Assembly: GCF_024346755.1 (NCBI RefSeq)
Contig: NZ_AP024861.1
Span: forward strand, 1,922,001-1,986,000
From: Vibrio aerogenes
GTDB lineage: Bacteria > Pseudomonadota > Gammaproteobacteria > Enterobacterales > Vibrionaceae
Length of the DNA stretch: 64,000 nucleotides
Direction: 5' to 3'
The translations under genes and the position numbers were made by a program. Positions 25,661 through 34,698 of the stretch are shown here, piece by piece. Numbering within the stretch: the first letter of the stretch is position 1; each line of letters starts with the position of its first letter. The notes under the pieces were generated by a model. It ran no database searches. It was given only the letters and a program-made list of their open reading frames with translations, and was not told the origin of the DNA.

Positions 25661-25687
25661 ATGCATCATCAGGTGACTTGGGTATAT
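25661..25687 (+). repeat. Vibrio-type intergenic repeat, partial copy
   Basis: ATGCATCATCAGGTGACTTG followed by GGTATAT is similar to 25820-25847. From memory, sequences of the form GCATCTTCAGGT..TTGGGTAT are common between Vibrio genes. Confidence 0.5.
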
Positions 25688-25689
25688 TG

Positions 25690-25705
25690 TGCGATATGTA
25701 TCACA
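25690..25705. promoter_or_regulatory. CRP-like binding site
   Basis: TGCGA-TATGTA-TCACA, one mismatch from the CRP pattern TGTGA-N6-TCACA. It lies 178 bp upstream of the symporter start, fitting catabolite control of the sugar module, and a similar distance from yejM. Confidence 0.5.
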
Positions 25706-25799
25706 CAAAGACGTGCTTTTTTAATTACACTGTCATCCTTGTGTAAATAAGTACCTTGCTTAATTTGTTGCGAACGCTGTATTATTTACGATTGTTTTG

Positions 25800-25847
25800 A
25801 TACCCAAACACCCTCAATCATGCATCTTCAGGTTGTTTGGGTATATT
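25800..25847. repeat. Vibrio-type inverted repeat before yejM
   Basis: Perfect 11-bp arms ATACCCAAACA (25800-25810) and TGTTTGGGTAT (25834-25844) around GCATCTTCAGG. It contains an ATG at 25820 that extends the yejM frame, but this would be translated repeat sequence. Confidence 0.6.
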
Positions 25848-25879
25848 TCTGCCTCCGTTGTGACCCATTGAGTAAAAAT

Positions 25880-27721
25880 ATGATATTCAGACAGAAACTC
25901 CACTCTCATGGTTGGTATATCCTCTTTAATTCACTGATATTAATTGCTGTTTCATTACGCTATCTTTCTTTTTTGCCTGAGTGGCCGGTTGATTTTCTCG
26001 GCAATGTGTATCTGGTTGTTTCTGTGATCGGCCAGATGACATTACTCGCTGCTATTTTCGGTGCCTTATCGATCCTGTTTCTGTTTTTGCCTGGCTGGTC
26101 TAAAACCATGATGCAGGCAACGGTGGCGACGTTAGGAATCAGCGCGCTGTTTATCGATACCAGCGTTTTTTCTTTGTATCGTTTCCATATCAATTTTGTT
26201 GTGTTAAATCTGGTCTTGTCAGGGCAAATCGTTACGTTTCCCTGGGTTGTCTGGGCGACAGTGATTGGTGGTGTCTCAGTGTTGTTTGCAGCGGAATTAT
26301 GGCTGATTCGCTGGCTGGATACGCGTCCGGCATTACTTAGCTTTAAGCTGGGCCGGAAATTTGCGCTGATTGTTTTTTGCTGCTTGCTGTCAACTAATCT
26401 GATTCATATCTGGGCCTCTGCGAATGTGTATCGTCCTGTCACCACACTCACCCGGTATCTGCCGCTGTTTTATCCGGCCACCGCGAACTCATTAATGAGG
26501 AAAATGGGTTGGGTTGACAGAGAAGCGATTGACCGGAAAAAGGCGATGCGGATGCAGACGAAAACCAGCCTGAATTACCCGCTCAATCCACTTGAAACCA
26601 GTGACGTGAAAAAACCGGTCAATATCATGTTACTGGCGATAGATACATGGCGGGCTGATGCATTTTCTCAGGAAGTGACACCAAATATGTGGCAGATTGC
26701 GCATCAACATCATGCGGCTCGCTTCAACAATCACTTATCAACCGGTAATGCGACACGGGCGGGTATTTTTGGTTTGTTTAACGGCATTCCGAGTACTTAC
26801 TGGCAATCTTTTCTGGCGAATACTCAGCCTTCCCTGCTGATTCAGCGCTTACAGGCACTGAATTATAATATGGGCATTTTTACTTCGGCGCGCTTAAATC
26901 ATCCTGAATTTGATAAAACGGTCTTTGCCAGTATTCCAAATGTCCGGATTGGGACAATTGGCGGCAGAAATTACCGCAGAGACCAGAAAATGACCAAAGA
27001 CTGGATCAATTGGTATAAGAACAGAGATAAGACCCGGCCAACATTTTCATTTTTATTCTACGATGCGGTTCATGGGTTTGATTTTCCGCCGACCTATCCA
27101 CATAAATTTACCCCGATGTGGTCAAAGGTAAATCACCTTGAGCTCAATAACGATACCGATCCGGATTTATATTTCAATTTGTATAAAAACAGCGTTAATT
27201 TTGTGGATAGTTTAGTGAAAAAGGTTTTTGCTGAATTGCAGGCCTCTGGTGAACTGGATAATACCCTGGTGATTCTGACCAGTGATCATGGTGAGGAAAT
27301 GAATGATAACAAGCTGAATTTCTGGGGACACAATGGTAACTTTACCGATGCTCAGGTGAAAGTTCCCTTTGTTGTATTTGGTCCCGGATTTGATCAAAGC
27401 AAAACATCATGGGATCCCAATACGGTGACCAGCCATGCGGATATGGTGCCGACATTAATGAAACATTATCTGGGTGTGACGAATCCTGTCTCTGATTATT
27501 CCACCGGTGTCGATTTACTCGGAGAGGAAATAAAAAGAGACTGGATAATTTCTGCTAAATACAGCGGCTATGCAATTATCACAAAAGATACGATTCTGGA
27601 AGTTTTAGGCAGCGGGGATTATTCATTAATGGATAAAACCAACCGTCCTTTAAAAGATCAGAACATCAATTACCAACATGTGCAGCAGGCGCTTGAACAA
27701 ATCAGCCGTTATTATCGATAG
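25880..27721 (+). CDS. yejM: YejM/PbgA-like envelope protein (inactive sulfatase fold)
   Basis: A 613-aa inner-membrane protein. Five N-terminal membrane segments (first 180 residues, starting WYILFNSLILIAVSLRYLSF) are followed by a periplasmic alkaline-phosphatase/sulfatase-fold domain (IMLLAIDTWRADAF near residue 252, LTSDHGEEMND near 470). E. coli YejM (PbgA, LapC) controls lipopolysaccharide synthesis by restraining LapB-FtsH degradation of LpxC. I start at ATG 25880, matching the E. coli N-terminus pattern; the upstream ATG 25820 lies in a repeat. The length is slightly above E. coli (586 aa). It is monocistronic with its own promoter region. Confidence 0.9.
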   Translation: MIFRQKLHSHGWYILFNSLILIAVSLRYLSFLPEWPVDFLGNVYLVVSVIGQMTLLAAIFGALSILFLFLPGWSKTMMQATVATLGISALFIDTSVFSLYRFHINFVVLNLVLSGQIVTFPWVVWATVIGGVSVLFAAELWLIRWLDTRPALLSFKLGRKFALIVFCCLLSTNLIHIWASANVYRPVTTLTRYLPLFYPATANSLMRKMGWVDREAIDRKKAMRMQTKTSLNYPLNPLETSDVKKPVNIMLLAIDTWRADAFSQEVTPNMWQIAHQHHAARFNNHLSTGNATRAGIFGLFNGIPSTYWQSFLANTQPSLLIQRLQALNYNMGIFTSARLNHPEFDKTVFASIPNVRIGTIGGRNYRRDQKMTKDWINWYKNRDKTRPTFSFLFYDAVHGFDFPPTYPHKFTPMWSKVNHLELNNDTDPDLYFNLYKNSVNFVDSLVKKVFAELQASGELDNTLVILTSDHGEEMNDNKLNFWGHNGNFTDAQVKVPFVVFGPGFDQSKTSWDPNTVTSHADMVPTLMKHYLGVTNPVSDYSTGVDLLGEEIKRDWIISAKYSGYAIITKDTILEVLGSGDYSLMDKTNRPLKDQNINYQHVQQALEQISRYYR

Positions 27722-27946
27722 TGATTACTGGTAAGTAACTGAGTTTTTTGTCTTGTTTTGTCATTTTGTCATATTGATATCAGACACCTGCGCTAAATTG
27801 CTTTATTGTGTCGCAGCCGGTTGAAGTTGTTTGTGATTGAGAGACGCCCTGATGATTTCAGGGCGGAAGATACTCATCCGGTTCAAAATAATATTTTATT
27901 GCTGTTTTTTTGGTTGTTCATTCATGGTGTGGAATTCATTTTATTT

Positions 27947-28894
27947 ATGTGTAAACGGATTTTATTTTTAGCGATCCCGTTATTGGTCAGTCAGGTCAGT
28001 TTTGCTGAAGTTCAGAGCCGCCCTTTCCGGGTTTATCCGACATCCCCTTATCAGTCAACATCACTGGCGACTCAGCTGCGTTCGGCTTTTCCTGAAGAGC
28101 ATACAGAGATTTTTCTGAGTGGCAGCATGTCGAGTGTCTGGGCTCAGAGTGATGGTTTTAAACTGGACTATTATCAAAATCAGACGATTGGCGGTGTCGC
28201 GTGGCGGCTTAGCCCGAGAATGAGTGCTGAGCTGAAATATCAATATGCCTGGGCCGGTAATAACGGACTTGATTCGCTGACTTTTAGCTTTCATGACCTG
28301 TTTGGTATCAGCCAGAACGGGCGATCAAGCGCAGGGAAACATCAATTTAATATCGATAGTCCCACATATGGTTATTCTATTCATGACTTTGAAGGCGAAG
28401 TGATGGCGAATGCCATCCATGGATATCTTCAATATCAGGTTTTTACGTTGGGAAATCAGGCTTTGTCTGTGGGCGGAAGTCTTTATTTTAATGACGTGAA
28501 TGATTCACCATTTGAAACCGCCAGCTTTGAACAAGGTGCACAGATTAACTACTCGTTGCTTTACGGCCCTCATTCATTTTTCTCAACCTTTGGACTGACT
28601 TATCGCAGCGATGATGTATTAAACACCATGCCGGTTAAAAGCTTTACGACGGCCTGGGCACTGGGTTACGGACGGCGCTTTACCCGGAATCAGGAGCTGA
28701 TGTTTCAGTATCACGGGTTTGAAGGCGTGCTGAAAGATACCAGTGAATTTTCCAAACCGTCACATGAAGTTGTTCTGGGTTATCGTTATTACTATTACCA
28801 GTCTATGTTTGAAGTTTCCGCCACTGAGAATATCGTGAATATGGATAATTCAGCCGATATTGCTTTCAGTGCCGGGATTCGTTTATTCCTTTAA
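27947..28894 (+). CDS. DUF3187 family outer-membrane protein
   Basis: A 315-aa protein starting at ATG 27947, which begins a clear signal peptide (MCKRILFLAIPLLVSQVSFA, cut before EVQ). The frame open from 27806 adds an unlikely prefix. The mature part is a row of amphipathic strands (FKLDYYQNQTIGGVAWRLSP, SAELKYQYAWAGNNG) and ends AFSAGIRLFL with a terminal aromatic-type strand, typical of a beta-barrel. DUF3187 proteins have no defined role that I know. It stands alone, 225 bp after yejM and convergent to the next gene. Confidence 0.8.
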   Translation: MCKRILFLAIPLLVSQVSFAEVQSRPFRVYPTSPYQSTSLATQLRSAFPEEHTEIFLSGSMSSVWAQSDGFKLDYYQNQTIGGVAWRLSPRMSAELKYQYAWAGNNGLDSLTFSFHDLFGISQNGRSSAGKHQFNIDSPTYGYSIHDFEGEVMANAIHGYLQYQVFTLGNQALSVGGSLYFNDVNDSPFETASFEQGAQINYSLLYGPHSFFSTFGLTYRSDDVLNTMPVKSFTTAWALGYGRRFTRNQELMFQYHGFEGVLKDTSEFSKPSHEVVLGYRYYYYQSMFEVSATENIVNMDNSADIAFSAGIRLFL

Positions 28895-28978
28895 CGGGTT
28901 CATGTGACTCAGATGATCAGAGCATTTCCCGGCTGTCAGACAATGCTCCCGATACCGCTTTTATTCAGCTGCACACAA

Positions 28979-30160
28979 TTATTCAGCTGTAAACAATGCG
29001 GTTTCCAGGTCCTGAATCAGATCGTCCACATTTTCTATTCCGGCAGAGTAGCGGATTAAACTTTCCGGAATGCCGGTCCGCGCCCTTTCTGCGGCATTTA
29101 ATTCTGCATGGCTGGTTGTTTTAGGCAGACCCGCCAGTGTTTCGACGGAGCCCAGACTCCCTGCCCTGTGTGCAATTTTCAGCTGGTTGAGCACTTTGAT
29201 CGCCTGATAGTCATCGCCTTTCACCGTGAAACTCAGGATCCCGCCAAACCCGTTCATCTGCGCTGCGGCGATGAGATGATCCGGGTGTGTTTCCAGTCCC
29301 GGATAAAAGACATGGCCTGTTTTCGGATGATGTTCAAGATAGCGGGCGATAGCCAGTGCATTTTCATTATGGCGCCGGATACGGAGTTCCAGTGTTTTCA
29401 TACCACGTAAAATCATATAAGCAGATTGTGCATCCAGCGCTGCGCCTGTAATTTCTTTATAAGTGAGGATTGTACTGATGAGTGCCCGGCTGCCAACCGC
29501 CAGTCCGCCCATCGCATCTGAATGTCCATTGAGGTACTTTGTCGCGCTGTAGACGACCAGATCGGCACCGAGCTTTAAAGGTTGCTGATTGATGGGTGAA
29601 GCAAAAGTGTTATCGACAATGACAATCGCGCCATGTTGATGTGCGTATTGAGAGATGCGGGCCAAATCGATGATCTTAAGCGTCGGATTGGTTGGTGTTT
29701 CCAGATAAACGATCTGACATCCTTCGCTAATAGCAGATTCGATTGCAGCATAATCGGTCGTGTCACACCAGCAAATCTCAACATTGAGATTTGGCAGATA
29801 ATCGAGGAAAAGTTTGTTGGTTCCGCCATAAATGTCTTTAATTGTTACGACCCGATCGCCTGGCTTTAATAATGCAAAAAGCGTATTGCTGATCGCAGCC
29901 ATACCGGTAGAAAAACTGGTTGCAGCTTCGCCGCCATCCAGTTGGCAGATTTTTTCTTCCAGCACATTGACCGTTGGATTTCCGCTTCTGGAATAAGTAT
30001 ACCCGGATTTGGTACCATCAGCGACATCGAGCCATGATTCTACATCTTCAAATCCAAATCCGACGGAATGAAATATAGGTGTAGCAATAGCCCCATAGGG
30101 GGCTGGTTGATGTTCTCCACTCCATACGGATAAAGTACCAGGCTTAGCGATACCTTTCAT
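28979..30160 (-). CDS. Cys/Met metabolism PLP-dependent enzyme (CGS/MGL class)
   Basis: A 393-aa enzyme of the cystathionine gamma-synthase family. The PLP lysine is in YSATKYLNGHSDAMGG; YTYSRSGNPT and the substrate-side IRYSAGIEN near the C-terminus are also diagnostic. Members perform gamma-replacement or elimination on homoserine esters, cystathionine or methionine; residue patterns I can read do not separate these. ATG 30160 has GGAG nine bases upstream, so I prefer it to GTG 30175. It is monocistronic and not beside other methionine genes, so a general sulfur-amino-acid role is all that can be stated. Confidence 0.85.
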   Translation of the reverse strand: MKGIAKPGTLSVWSGEHQPAPYGAIATPIFHSVGFGFEDVESWLDVADGTKSGYTYSRSGNPTVNVLEEKICQLDGGEAATSFSTGMAAISNTLFALLKPGDRVVTIKDIYGGTNKLFLDYLPNLNVEICWCDTTDYAAIESAISEGCQIVYLETPTNPTLKIIDLARISQYAHQHGAIVIVDNTFASPINQQPLKLGADLVVYSATKYLNGHSDAMGGLAVGSRALISTILTYKEITGAALDAQSAYMILRGMKTLELRIRRHNENALAIARYLEHHPKTGHVFYPGLETHPDHLIAAAQMNGFGGILSFTVKGDDYQAIKVLNQLKIAHRAGSLGSVETLAGLPKTTSHAELNAAERARTGIPESLIRYSAGIENVDDLIQDLETALFTAE

Positions 30161-30313
30161 TTTTGCTGTCTCCACATATTTGAAGAGATAAAAATATCAC
30201 AGAGATTTTATGGCCGGCGGAAAAATAAGGTATTGTGATGCGGTTAAGTTGCAATTTTATAGGTTGAAATGAAGTTATAGTGCATTGGATATATCGTTTT
30301 AATGATCTGAGAT

Positions 30314-30346
30314 TCTAACCCGGTTACGACAACATTCCGGGTTAGA
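30314..30346. terminator. Inverted repeat between CGS-like and yqjG genes
   Basis: Ten-base arms TCTAACCCGG (30314-30323) and CCGGGTTAGA (30337-30346). It is 19 bases after the yqjG-like stop on the minus strand. The T-rich flank is on the plus-strand side, so termination of the minus-strand transcript is not certain. Confidence 0.5.
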
Positions 30347-30364
30347 TCGTTTGTCTTTTGTTTA

Positions 30365-31321
30365 TCATCCGATGATATCAAGGTCAGGGCCCGCAGGCAC
30401 AATCCCATTCGGATTCAGGGCTTTAATCGAGTAATACCCATGCTTGATATGGTCAATTCTTACCGTATCACGAATTCCCTCAATTTCGAGAATACGCTGA
30501 ACATACTTCGATAAGAATGGCATATCCGCGATTTGATTCCGGTTACATTTGAACAAGCCATAATAAGCAACATCAAAACGGATGAGAGTGACAAAAGTCC
30601 GGATATCCAGTTCAGTGATATCTGCCCCCAACAGGTATTTCCGGCCATCAGATAATTGTTTTTCAAGCATATCCAGCATACTAAATACCCCATTGTAAGC
30701 TTCTTCGTAAGCAAACTGGGTACTGGCAAATCCGGCTTTATACACGCCATTATTCAACTGGTCGTAAACTTTGACACTTTGTTCATCAATTACCTGCTGT
30801 AATGCGTCCGGACGAAGATTGAGCGTTGAACCCGTCAGATGGTCGAAGGCACTGTTAAGCATTTTTATGATATCGGCAGATTCATTATTCACAATCGTTC
30901 CCAGCTTTTTATCCCACAGAACCGGGACAGTTGCCCGTCCGGTGAATTCTGGCGCGACCTGAGTATAAAGCTGATGAATATATTGATGTCCGTTCAGTTC
31001 ATCCGCATGAGAGCCAGGGAAGCCATCAAACTGCCAGCCCTGATCGGTCATGACCGGATTAACAACGGTGACAGTAATATAATCCTGCAGCTGCTTCAGC
31101 GCTCTGACCATTAATGTTCTGGATGCCCAGGGACAAATATACCCAACATAAAGGTGATAACGACCTTTTTCTGCTTTGAACCCGCCCTCTCCGGTTGGAC
31201 CGGGTTCACCATCTGGTGTAATCCAGTGACGAAACTCAGAAACCTGTCTTACAAAACGGCCCTTATCATCTTTTGCCTGAACTGGCGTCCAGTCTTTTGT
31301 CCATTTCCCATTGACTAACAT
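30365..31321 (-). CDS. yqjG: Glutathionyl-hydroquinone reductase (YqjG-like)
   Basis: A 318-aa Xi-class glutathione transferase. The catalytic cysteine is C63 in YICPWASRTL, the same position as in E. coli YqjG. The N-terminal thioredoxin-like part also has GRATVPVLWDKK and NNESADIIKML (glutathione binding); the C-terminal half is helical. The enzyme removes glutathione from glutathionyl-hydroquinones with a second glutathione. It is downstream of a DoxX gene on the same strand (69 bp gap), the same pair as yqjF-yqjG of E. coli, and divergent from a LysR regulator that probably controls both. Confidence 0.9.
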   Translation of the reverse strand: MLVNGKWTKDWTPVQAKDDKGRFVRQVSEFRHWITPDGEPGPTGEGGFKAEKGRYHLYVGYICPWASRTLMVRALKQLQDYITVTVVNPVMTDQGWQFDGFPGSHADELNGHQYIHQLYTQVAPEFTGRATVPVLWDKKLGTIVNNESADIIKMLNSAFDHLTGSTLNLRPDALQQVIDEQSVKVYDQLNNGVYKAGFASTQFAYEEAYNGVFSMLDMLEKQLSDGRKYLLGADITELDIRTFVTLIRFDVAYYGLFKCNRNQIADMPFLSKYVQRILEIEGIRDTVRIDHIKHGYYSIKALNPNGIVPAGPDLDIIG

Positions 31322-31390
31322 AGCTTTCCCCTCCGGATTGTTCTTTGAAATGATTCGTGTGTCTATCTAAACGATGTCTGAATGTCGGTA

Positions 31391-31843
31391 TTAGCGGCGT
31401 GTTAAACGTGAAACAATCCACTGGTCAACAGAGATGCGTCCGGCCCCTTGGACAAGGAGAAAAAGACAGATAACCAGTAGTGATAACGCATATTCGTACC
31501 CATTATTTTGTAAAAACAACCCGTTATGGATATGAACTGAGAATATAGCCATAATCATCGTAAAGGCTGTTACTGTTGCGGCCGGGCGGGTCAGTAAACC
31601 AATCAGTAATGCCAGTCCGCCAAAAAACTCCCCGCTTCCGGCCAGAAGTGCCATGATGTATCCGGGCTCAAGGCCAATACTTGCCATCCATTTCCCGGTT
31701 CCTTCAAGACCGTAGCCACCAAACAGGCCAAATAATTTTTGCGAACCATGTGCCATAAAAATAATACCGGCCGGGACACGCAGAATGAGTGGTGCAAATG
31801 AAGGTGCAGAAGTCAGAAGCCGGGTTAACAATTGTGTGTTCAT
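31391..31843 (-). CDS. DoxX family membrane protein (YqjF-like)
   Basis: A 150-aa protein with four membrane helices. The family marks are RVPAGIIFMAHGSQKLFGLF (23-42), SGEFFGGLALLIGLLTRPAA and a C-terminal GRISVD. DoxX proteins are linked to quinone and redox stress handling; the biochemical role is unsettled. It is the first gene of the DoxX-YqjG operon; its start is 223 bp from the divergent LysR start, leaving room for a shared operator. Confidence 0.85.
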   Translation of the reverse strand: MNTQLLTRLLTSAPSFAPLILRVPAGIIFMAHGSQKLFGLFGGYGLEGTGKWMASIGLEPGYIMALLAGSGEFFGGLALLIGLLTRPAATVTAFTMIMAIFSVHIHNGLFLQNNGYEYALSLLVICLFLLVQGAGRISVDQWIVSRLTRR

Positions 31844-32066
31844 CGAAAATTCCTCATAACAAAATGGTTATCTGTGCTGTGAGGTTTAATTTACACTGGG
31901 TTATTTTATTGATAAATGCTCTATCTGTTTAATGATTATCAATGTAATATTTATAATCTAAACTGAAGTCACCTGAAAACACCGGTTTCCAGCCAGAGAA
32001 GCGTATCGTTGAGCTGAAACCCCGGCATCTCTGCTGTTCCTCTGAAATTGTATAAGGAAGCATCAC

Positions 32067-32969
32067 ATGGATAAACTCGAAACAATGAAGGCATTTTTAG
32101 CTGTCGTTCAGGAGGGTTCCTTCTCAAAAGCATCTGAGAAACTGAATTTATCCCCTCAGCTGGTCAGTAAATATGTTTCATGGCTGGAAGAGAAGCTGAA
32201 AACCCGTTTGCTGAACAGAACGACCCGCAAAGTCAGTGTGACAGAAGCTGGCCGGGCCTATTTTGAAAGATGTCAGCAGATTCTGATTGATTTGGAAGAA
32301 ACAGAAAATTCTCTGTCGAATCTTGAGCAACACGTGTCAGGAACTTTGACTGTAAGTGCGCCGATGTCTTTCGGGACCCGTCATCTGGCACGGCTGTTGG
32401 TTGATTTTCAGCGAACGTATCCGGAGGTTGAAATTGACCTGCAACTGACAGATGCCAAAGTAGATATTGTTGATCAGGGAATTGATGTTGCTATCCGCAT
32501 TGGTCATTTGAAAGATTCTTCATTAATCGCAAAAAAAATCACACCAATCCGCTTGTCGATTTGTGCTTCACCAGATTACCTGACTCAATATGGAGAACCC
32601 GCTTCACCGGATGAACTGGTGGAGCACAGCTATCTGAAATATGCCTACACGGAAGAAAATTTTGTTTTCAGTCAGTTTGATCAACATGCGGCCAAACTGC
32701 GGCTAAGACACACAATTACAGCCAATAATGGCGACCTGCTGATGAATGCTGCAGTGCATGGTGGCGGCATCATTATCCAGCCGACCTTTATTACCGGTGA
32801 AGCCATTGCACAAGGGCAGTTAAAAAGAATTCTGACGGGTTATGAACCTTCTCCATTGAATATGTATGCCGTTTATGCGCACCGAAAATTCTTAGCCAGT
32901 AAGGTCAGAAGCTTCGTTGACTTTGTGGTGCAATATTATGGTGACATACCGTACTGGGATCAGTACTGA
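32067..32969 (+). CDS. LysR-family regulator
   Basis: A 300-aa LysR regulator: HTH in the first 65 residues (MDKLETMKAFLAVVQEGSFS, KASEKLNLSPQLVSKYVSWL), then the effector domain (TLTVSAPMSFGTRHLARLLV at 93). It belongs to the AaeR/DsdC-like clade in which the second domain begins with such SAPMSFG segments. It is divergent from doxX-yqjG and probably controls these genes in response to a quinone or aromatic compound. GGAAG lies a few bases before the ATG. Confidence 0.85.
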   Translation: MDKLETMKAFLAVVQEGSFSKASEKLNLSPQLVSKYVSWLEEKLKTRLLNRTTRKVSVTEAGRAYFERCQQILIDLEETENSLSNLEQHVSGTLTVSAPMSFGTRHLARLLVDFQRTYPEVEIDLQLTDAKVDIVDQGIDVAIRIGHLKDSSLIAKKITPIRLSICASPDYLTQYGEPASPDELVEHSYLKYAYTEENFVFSQFDQHAAKLRLRHTITANNGDLLMNAAVHGGGIIIQPTFITGEAIAQGQLKRILTGYEPSPLNMYAVYAHRKFLASKVRSFVDFVVQYYGDIPYWDQY

Positions 32970-32988
32970 AGTTTGATGCGATACGCGG

Positions 32989-34698
32989 TTAGTCCTGATT
33001 GAGGTAGCTCATGACGACTTCATCAATATGATGACTGCGAAATGGCTTCACAATCCAGTCATTCATCCCTGCATCAAGGCACCGTTGTTTATCTTCAGGT
33101 GTTGAATGTGCGGTTAAAGCGATAATAGGTGTCCCGATCCCTTTTGCTCTCAACTTTTGCGTAGCTTCGATGCCATCCATGACTGGCATCGAGATATCCA
33201 TCAGAATTAAATCAAACTGCTCTTCGGTATCCACAATCTCAAGCGATAGCTGTCCATTATCGACAATTGTGACATTGTAACCCATTTGCGTTAACAGGAG
33301 CTGGATGACAACCTGATTGGTCCGGGTATCTTCCACAACCAAAATGTTTCCCGATGATTTCACTGGCAGAGTCCTGATATCCTGTTCATTCGCCTGCTCT
33401 TTGATAATTCTCTGCATTTGTAATGGCAGTGTGATGGTAAACACGGTCCCTTTTTTCAGCTGACTGCTGACCTGAATATAACCATCCATCAGTTCTACCA
33501 GGTGTTTGGTGATGGCCAGCCCCAACCCTGTGCCGCCGTAATTTCGGGTCCGGGTATTGTCAACCTGCATAAAAGGTTCAAACAGCTGATTTAATGACCC
33601 GGAATCCATACCGATACCGGTATCTGCAACCTGAATCTTTAACAGCTGCTTCTCAGAGCGAATGTGAACCGATACTTTCCCCTTGTCGGTAAACTTGATC
33701 GAATTGCCAGCGAGATTAAACACAATCTGGATGAGCCGGGCCGGGTCGATAAAGTATTCATACGCCCGGCATACCTGAATCTCCAGTTCAAACGCCAGCC
33801 CTTTTTGACTGGCGCTTTTTTCATGATACTCAAAAGCATTTGCCAGCCGGTCGTGCAGGTTAATCCACTGCTTATTTAACCGGCTGTGCCCGGATTCAAT
33901 CACACTGATATCGAGAATATCGCCAATAATCGCGTGGAGCAGATCGGCTGAGTTTTCCATCCGGGTTAGCAGCTTATTCTGATGCTCATCAGAATCCCGG
34001 CGCAATAACTCGATGATACCAATCACGGCATTCAGCGGGGTTCTCAGTTCATGACTCATCATGGCAAGAAACTGTGATTTAGTCTCATTGGCTTTCTCTG
34101 CTGCCTGCCGGGCTTCCTGAAGTTCTTGTGTCCGCAGGCTGACTAAAGTTTGCAGTTCTTCTTTATGTTCAATATCGCCAATCGCCCGCTCGATAAGCGG
34201 ACGAAACCGTGACAGCGTGGCCTTGGTTTCAATATCAAACTGCCCTTTCTCCCGCCCGAATAATAATAAAACTGAATCGCTGGCCTGTGCCCGGATGCCA
34301 ATAATCAAAGCCGAATGGATCGTTGCTTTGATTGGTTCAGGTAATGACTGAAATTCCTCAACCTGTTCTGGCTCAAAAACAAGAATACATTCGCCGTTTA
34401 ATGCCCGGTGAAATTTGTTCCGGTAACCCCAGTAACAATGCTCAAATTCTGCACCGGAAGAAAGAAATGTTGAAAAATTAACTTCTGACTTTTCCTTGGA
34501 AATGACGACAAAATCATCAAACTGAATATAACGGGAAAGCACCTTATTTAATTCATCAAAGATCTGATATTTATTTTGCGACTGACTCAGTGCTGAGAGC
34601 GTGGCAAAAATAACCTGATTTTCTTCTGCAAGGCGCGATTCCCGCTCTTTGGTTTGCTTTAATTCAAGCAATGTTTCATTCAGCTGTTCACTCATCAT
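32989..34698 (-). CDS. Hybrid histidine kinase, NahK-like partner of the FIST protein
   Basis: A 569-aa soluble hybrid kinase without membrane segments. Order: N-terminal coiled coil (1-40), GAF-like domain (about 45-175), a second coiled coil, HisKA with H216 (MMSHELRTPLNAVIG), HATPase (GLGLAITKHLVELMDG), and a C-terminal receiver (LVVEDTRTNQVVIQLLLTQM, then DLILMDISMPVMDG) with an intact Asp and KPF lysine. The start overlaps the stop of the FIST gene by 4 bp, so they are co-translated. FIST proteins next to such kinases include NosP-NahK, where haem-bound NO inhibits kinase activity; assignment to that system rests on arrangement and domain order. Confidence 0.85.
   Translation of the reverse strand: MMSEQLNETLLELKQTKERESRLAEENQVIFATLSALSQSQNKYQIFDELNKVLSRYIQFDDFVVISKEKSEVNFSTFLSSGAEFEHCYWGYRNKFHRALNGECILVFEPEQVEEFQSLPEPIKATIHSALIIGIRAQASDSVLLLFGREKGQFDIETKATLSRFRPLIERAIGDIEHKEELQTLVSLRTQELQEARQAAEKANETKSQFLAMMSHELRTPLNAVIGIIELLRRDSDEHQNKLLTRMENSADLLHAIIGDILDISVIESGHSRLNKQWINLHDRLANAFEYHEKSASQKGLAFELEIQVCRAYEYFIDPARLIQIVFNLAGNSIKFTDKGKVSVHIRSEKQLLKIQVADTGIGMDSGSLNQLFEPFMQVDNTRTRNYGGTGLGLAITKHLVELMDGYIQVSSQLKKGTVFTITLPLQMQRIIKEQANEQDIRTLPVKSSGNILVVEDTRTNQVVIQLLLTQMGYNVTIVDNGQLSLEIVDTEEQFDLILMDISMPVMDGIEATQKLRAKGIGTPIIALTAHSTPEDKQRCLDAGMNDWIVKPFRSHHIDEVVMSYLNQD

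Larger units (their letters stand above)
25513..25879. other. Intergenic region between symporter and yejM genes
   Basis: Divergent promoter region. It contains a CRP-like site (25690-25705), one short repeat (25661-25687) and one inverted repeat (25800-25847), listed separately. The rest is AT-rich with no ORF. Confidence 0.6.

Noticed and set aside
27806..27946. Upstream start for the DUF3187 protein.
   Set aside because: The added residues precede an ordinary signal peptide at 27947, which fits an exported outer-membrane protein.
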